Shown here one piece after another: positions 55,491 through 60,000 of a stretch of DNA of 60,000 nucleotides. The translations under genes and the position numbers were made by a program. A model generated the notes under the pieces. The model searched no databases. It saw only the letters and a program-made list of their open reading frames with translations, and had not been told where the DNA came from. This stretch comes from Symsagittifera roscoffensis (taxonomy: Eukaryota > Xenacoelomorpha > Acoela > Convolutidae): NCBI RefSeq assembly GCF_963678635.1, contig NC_087064.1, positions 74,153,465 to 74,213,464 of the forward strand, given 5' to 3'. Each line of letters begins with the position of its first letter. Within the stretch, counting starts at the first letter, position 1.

Positions 55491-56690
55491 AAAGACGCTA
55501 ACTAAATAAATAAATAAATGAACGAACAAACCAACAAATGAACGAACAAACCAAAAATAAATAAACATAAATAAATAAATGAATAAATAAATACATACAT
55601 GAATAATAAATAAAAGCAAAACTAAATGAAAGAAAATAATTAAATAAATATAGCAATAAATATCAACGAATAAACAAAACACACCTGATAAATAAATAAA
55701 CAATAAAAAAATAAATCAATACATAAATAAATAAATACATACATAAATAAATAAATAAATAAATAAACGCAAAACTGAAATGTACAAATAATTAAATTAA
55801 CATGAAAAAATATATATCTCATGAACAAATAACCAAACAAACAGACCCATAATATAAATAAATGAAAGTAAATGAATTAAATAAATACACATACATAAAT
55901 AATAAAAGCAAATCTAAATGAAAGAAAGAATAATTAAATAAATATAGAAATAAATATCAACAAATAAACAAAACACACCTGATAAATAAATAAGCAATAA
56001 AAAAATAAATCAATACATAAATAAATAAATAAATACATAAATGAATACATAAATAAATAAATATATAAATAAATAAAATCAAAAGTGAAATGTACAAATA
56101 ATTAAATAGACATGAAAAAATATATATGAACAAATAACCAAACAAACAGACCCATAATATGAATAAATGAAAATAAATAAATGAAATAAATACACATACA
56201 TAAATAATAAAAGCAAAACTAAATGAAAGAAAGAATAATTAAATAAATATAGAAATAAATATCAACAAATAAACAAAACACACCTGATAAATAAATAAGC
56301 AATAAAAAAATAAATCAATACATAAATAAATAAATAAATACATAAACAAATAAATAAATAAATAAATAAAAGCAAAAGTGAAATGTACAAATAATTAAAT
56401 AGACATGAAAAAAAATATATGAACAAATAACCAAACAAACAGACCCATAATATAAATAAATGAAAATAAATTAATTAAATAAATACACACGCAGAAATAA
56501 TAAAAGCAAAACTAAATGAAAGAAAGAATAATTAAATAAATAAACAAAACACGTGATAAAAATAAACAAAAATAAATATGTACATACATAAATTATAAAT
56601 AAATATAAGCAAACTAAACATAATTAAATAAATAGAAGAACAGATAATTAAATAAATAAAGATGAACAAATAAAGAAACAAACATACGCA
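55490..56690. repeat. About 300-bp tandem units built on an AAAT microsatellite
   Basis: GCAAAACTAAATGAAAG-type anchors at about 55616, 55909, 56211 and 56507 give a period of 293-302 bp. Each unit carries AACAAAACACACCTGATAAA, CAAACAAACAGACCCATAAT and many AAAT repeats. Minus-strand frames rich in Phe, Ile, Tyr and Leu (55467-56145) are by-products. Confidence 0.9.
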
Positions 56691-56839
56691 ATCACGTGAC
56701 ATAGCGCGATATAGTCCAGCCCACATGATAATTGATAACTGTGGACGTTATTTGTCGACACTTGACAACAGACAACATTAAAAAAAAACCCCGTTACACG
56801 ATACCATAACACCTTGACTAAAGTCTTCGGTGTAATAAT

Positions 56840-57200
56840 CGGTTAAACATAGCCAGCAAGCAGTTGGAAAAAAGCCAATGAACACAATTAAATTTTTGAA
56901 TTTCCCACAAAAAAATAGATGAGCTTAAAGCTCTTCGAATTTTTTGATTAAGTTTCGATTGTCACTTTTACGGTAGAATTCATCCAATTTTAAAAACGAG
57001 CATAGATAAATTTTTGCATTTGGCTGGGAAATCTTAAAATTAAATTCCACTTTCGAAAATAGAAGTTGATCACGTTTTTCATCAATTTTAATCTTTTGCT
57101 GTTTGATAGTCGAGTTTGACTTCCTTTTAACAAAGGAAATGAACTGAACTTACAAAGAAATCAAAAGCCAAAGGGCGAAAAAATGAATTTGAGCCTGAAC
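56840..57200 (-). repeat. Dispersed repeat family B copy (minus strand)
   Basis: CATAGCCAGCAAGCAGTTGG, AATTCCACTTTCGAAAATAG, TTGCTGTTTGATAGTCGAG and TTAACAAAGGAAATGAACTG match the reverse of 6180-6560. Confidence 0.6.
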
Positions 57201-57601
57201 AAACTTAAAAACTTTTCCTGAAAAAAAAACTTCAAAAAACTTTGAAAAAATCATGGCGACCTATAGAAAAGTCATTTTCATCTACTCTTACAAAGGGGCA
57301 AAAAAGGAATCAAATATTAATCCAGCTAAAAGGAGATATATATCAAGATTGAAAACAATGCAAAAATAAGGCACTAAAAATGGAGGCACCGAACATCCAC
57401 GATGACCAAAAAAATTGAAGCATTCCAGTAAATTGTCCACCTATACTCTAGCAAAGAGAAAACAATTACTAATTGACTAGAATATTTGTGTATTATATAT
57501 ACCAGGGGACAGGGAACACGGACAACCGCATGTTGATTTCGCGTGCTTGTGAACAAATTTACTTGCGGGGAAAGTCTAGAACCTGCTTTGGAGTGCGGTC
57601 T

Positions 57602-57796
57602 GTATTTAGACAACCGCGTATTCATACTCGTCAGTAAGCAGACATACTATATTAACCAATCACAATCGAGATGAGAAAGCTAACTTTCGAAAAAAAAAAT
57701 TATTATTTATTAAATTCTTCCTTGTTTCGATTCTAATTGGTTGATACAGTTTTTGTCTGCTTACTGACGAGTCTGAATACGCGGTTGTCTAAATAC
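57602..57796. mobile_element. Palindromic MITE-like inverted repeat (about 195 bp)
   Basis: The left arm is 57602-57669 (GTATTTAGACAACCGCGTAT, CTCGTCAGTAAGCAGAC, TTAACCAATCACAATCGAG). The right arm is 57724-57796, its near-perfect complement. The arms are about 70 bp with a 54-bp loop, and nothing in it is coding. Confidence 0.82.
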
Positions 57797-58260
57797 TGCT
57801 ACAAAACCACCTGCTTTTTACTAACCTTACTTACTGCAAGGGTAATTATTAGGAAAAGTCAAACGAACTGCTTCCGATGAAATTAGAGATGCAACTTTTC
57901 TTTTAAGTTAATCATAGGTTCTGGAAGAAGCACACTATTGGCACGGTGGGAAGTCCGCCAAAAACTCTATGGAATGAAATTATTGGCAATTAGTTCATTT
58001 AATGATTTTAACTTTGAGTTTTTTAAATCAGAAATTCAGTTTTTCATTTCTTGAAGCGATTTCATTTTATCCTAGAAATTCTTTTTTTTCATGCTTTGAA
58101 AAGATCTCTATCCTAGATCAATGATGACAATTTGAAACTTTCAATTAGAATAATCCAACACAAATACAATAAAATTAACCTATACAAATAGAATACAAAC
58201 TAATATTTCAAACAAATAAGCCAGCGTGCACCTTTTAAATGAGATATGTTTCAAGGCCAT

Positions 58261-58564
58261 TCAGTCTGTAAATCTGATATGTATACTTTCATTGTTCTCA
58301 TCGCCAAAGTCCTCGCCGTGTGATGACCTTGAGCTAGCATCGTCTTCTTTATCGTTTTTGTTTAACCTTGTTTCTAATTCATTGTCACTTTCTGATTGGT
58401 CATCTAGCAGCCGCATGAACTGTTCCCCTGTCTTACCCGATTTCGATCCAAAATCGTTCTTCTTGACCCCGTTGACTCCCGAAGTAAGCTCTAGATATAC
58501 TTCTGCTTCTTTAAGTTCCTTGCCATCTAGGTACTCTTTTTTCTTGTCCACTTTAAGGCTCGAT
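58261..58564 (-). CDS. Terminal coding exon of an unrecognised minus-strand gene
   Basis: On the minus strand, TTTTTTTTTCAG ending at 58565 is a strong acceptor. The first base completes a codon and the frame runs 100 residues to the stop at 58261-58263. It begins SSLKVDKKKEYLDGKELKEA, continues EVYLELTSGVNGVKKNDFGS and ends with a Ser/Asp/Glu-rich tail finishing HIRFTD. It is hydrophilic and acidic, like a cytosolic tail, with no domain I recognise. The frame also reads upstream into the intron as Phe/Leu-rich sequence, which I do not count as coding. Earlier exons must lie beyond 60000, as none was found in 58565-60000. Confidence 0.6.
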
Positions 58565-58839
58565 CTGAAAAAAAAACTGAGTTTTTGGTCTGACCAATTC
58601 ACACACTTGCAATACAACGCAATCTTCAAAAAAGTCGAAAAGACAATTATGACAAAAAATAGGTTGACCAAAATTTTCGAAATGCGTAATTTCAGTAATT
58701 GGACTATGCCCAAAACCTTTGTTGTTTCTCTACTAAAATAAGTGAGAAGAGTGAAAATTTTTGAGATTTTGGAATTTTCCCAAAAACATAACATTTTGCT
58801 AACACAAACTACAGAGTAGCCGATTCTGAACTAAAAAAA

Positions 58840-59960
58840 ATCGCGCAAACGCTTCTTTCGATTGAACTTTTTATCTCAGATTAGATAGGGTACTTTTTAA
58901 GAAAATCAAAAAGTTGCAGAAAAATGTCAAAGTTCAAAAACTTGGTTTTCTGAAGGCCGTAACTTTTTTTCTGCTAGAGGTCTGTTTAAAAACCGGTCAA
59001 GGCCGGTAAAGACGAGAAGAATCCCAAATCAGGTTTTTCGATTTACGCAACCTGAGAATTGGCACAGCAATTTTCAAGTAGAGGCAAAAAATTCAAAAAC
59101 AGTCAGTTTCAAAATTTTCACTTGTTTGAAGGCCATAACTTTTTTCTTAGAGAAACTACGCGTAGCAAACTACTAAGTTAAGCTTTCAACAACCTGTTGC
59201 GTCGATTGAACCTATGATGTCAGATTTGACAGGATAGTTTTCGAGAGAAGTCAAGAAGTTTCAAAAACGGTAAAAAAAAATCAAATGTTTGATTTTTCCG
59301 AGAGCCATAATGTTTAGCGTCAAAAAATTTTGAGTCGTAATCGCGTATGCAAAGGAGCTTTCCACAACTCATTCTTTTGCTTGAACTCAAAATCTCAAAT
59401 ATGACAGGGTCTTTTGTTGTAAAATTCAAAAAATCTATACAAAAACTCTCAAACAATCAAAAAATTGTCTTTTACGAGGACGTTAACTTTTTGTGTAAAA
59501 AATGGTGACTGGCTGATATTGCAGGTGAGATTCCCAATACCCTTTATCTCCATTGAACCCATAACCTCAGATTTGGGAGACTAGTTTTGTGGAAGTCAAA
59601 AAGATTCAAAAACGGTCAAAAAACGGTCAAAGATTAAAAAAAAAAACGGTCAGAAAGGTTTTTGGTAGCCGCTCATATAGTGGAACTGTTCAAATCTGCA
59701 CTATTTAATGAAACCAAGATCTCAGATTTGGTAGGTTAGCTTAAGAGAAAACGAAAGAAACATCAAAAATATCCAAATATTCCCCCACAGACCTTTTAAG
59801 GCTGTAGAAAAACGAAAAGAGACCAGATGAGAATTCAGGCGCACAAGGCTGCCAGAGATCTTTCTATGGGTAACCCTTTTTGAAAATCGGTAGTTTTCCA
59901 AAGCGTCTCAAAGACAAACAAAATGAAAAACCAAATCTTATAAATTTCCATAACATCTGT
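58840..59960. repeat. Degenerate tandem repeat of about 170 bp in the intron of the minus-strand gene
   Basis: Recurrent block GTCGATTGAACCTATGATGT then CAGATTTGACAGGATAGTTT, followed by GAAGTCAAAAAG, CAAAAACGGTC and GGCCATAACTTTTT. It recurs at about 58853, 59205, 59380, 59555 and 59720. Individual units differ at many positions, so the array is old. Related phrases occur at 17020-18070. Confidence 0.6.
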
Positions 59961-60000
59961 TTTTATCAAACAAGAATTTCAGGAAAACATGCCAAATAGG

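Noticed and set aside
55467-56145. Minus-strand open frames rich in Phe, Ile, Tyr and Leu that look like membrane proteins
   Set aside because: They are translations of TTTA microsatellite repeats.

Overview
The window is AT-rich, repeat-laden nuclear DNA from an invertebrate animal. Genes are split by GT-AG introns of 0.2 to 2.9 kb, and mobile-element debris fills the rest. I cannot name the species. The clearest clue is a spliced, PDE2A-type cyclic-nucleotide phosphodiesterase. The other clues are Helitron-like elements with satellite cores, tRNA-like SINE modules and many small DNA transposons.

Layout. (1) 852-9120, plus strand: the 3' part of a PDE2A-like gene. Seven exons keep one reading frame (504 codons plus stop) and encode most of GAF-B, the linker and the complete catalytic domain. 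The 5' exons lie outside the window. (2) 9121-42939: a 34-kb gene-poor stretch. It holds a Helitron-like element with about 160-bp tandem monomers (10991-12294), several copies of a hairpin-tailed tRNA-like element, and a recent tandem duplication of about 7.2 kb (21262-28453 and 28454-35590). A partial third copy of the duplication follows (35591 to about 37560), and each full unit carries a long internal inverted repeat. Next comes a cluster of small hAT-like MITEs at 39.1-40.9 kb with 8-bp target-site duplications. (3) 42940-46992, plus strand: a coiled-coil protein gene of five or six exons, with an apparent one-base frameshift in exon 2 and two possible 3' ends. (4) 47208-56700: a 1.1-kb tandem duplication, a second Helitron-like element on the minus strand, three tandem-repeat arrays (about 77 bp, about 44 bp with higher-order structure, and about 300 bp of AAAT-rich units). 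(5) 58261-58564, minus strand: the last coding exon of an unrecognised gene that continues beyond the right edge.

The genes show no functional link to one another. The PDE2A product should hydrolyse cAMP and cGMP and be stimulated by cGMP through its GAF domains. The most interesting non-genic signals are three. First, a family of hairpin-tailed elements shares its head and tail but carries two different tRNA-like cores. Second, there is the nested 7.2-kb duplication with its inverted repeats. Third, an alternating A/B satellite shows four-monomer higher-order periodicity. All repeat and homology statements come from reading the sequence by eye; no alignment or database search was run.
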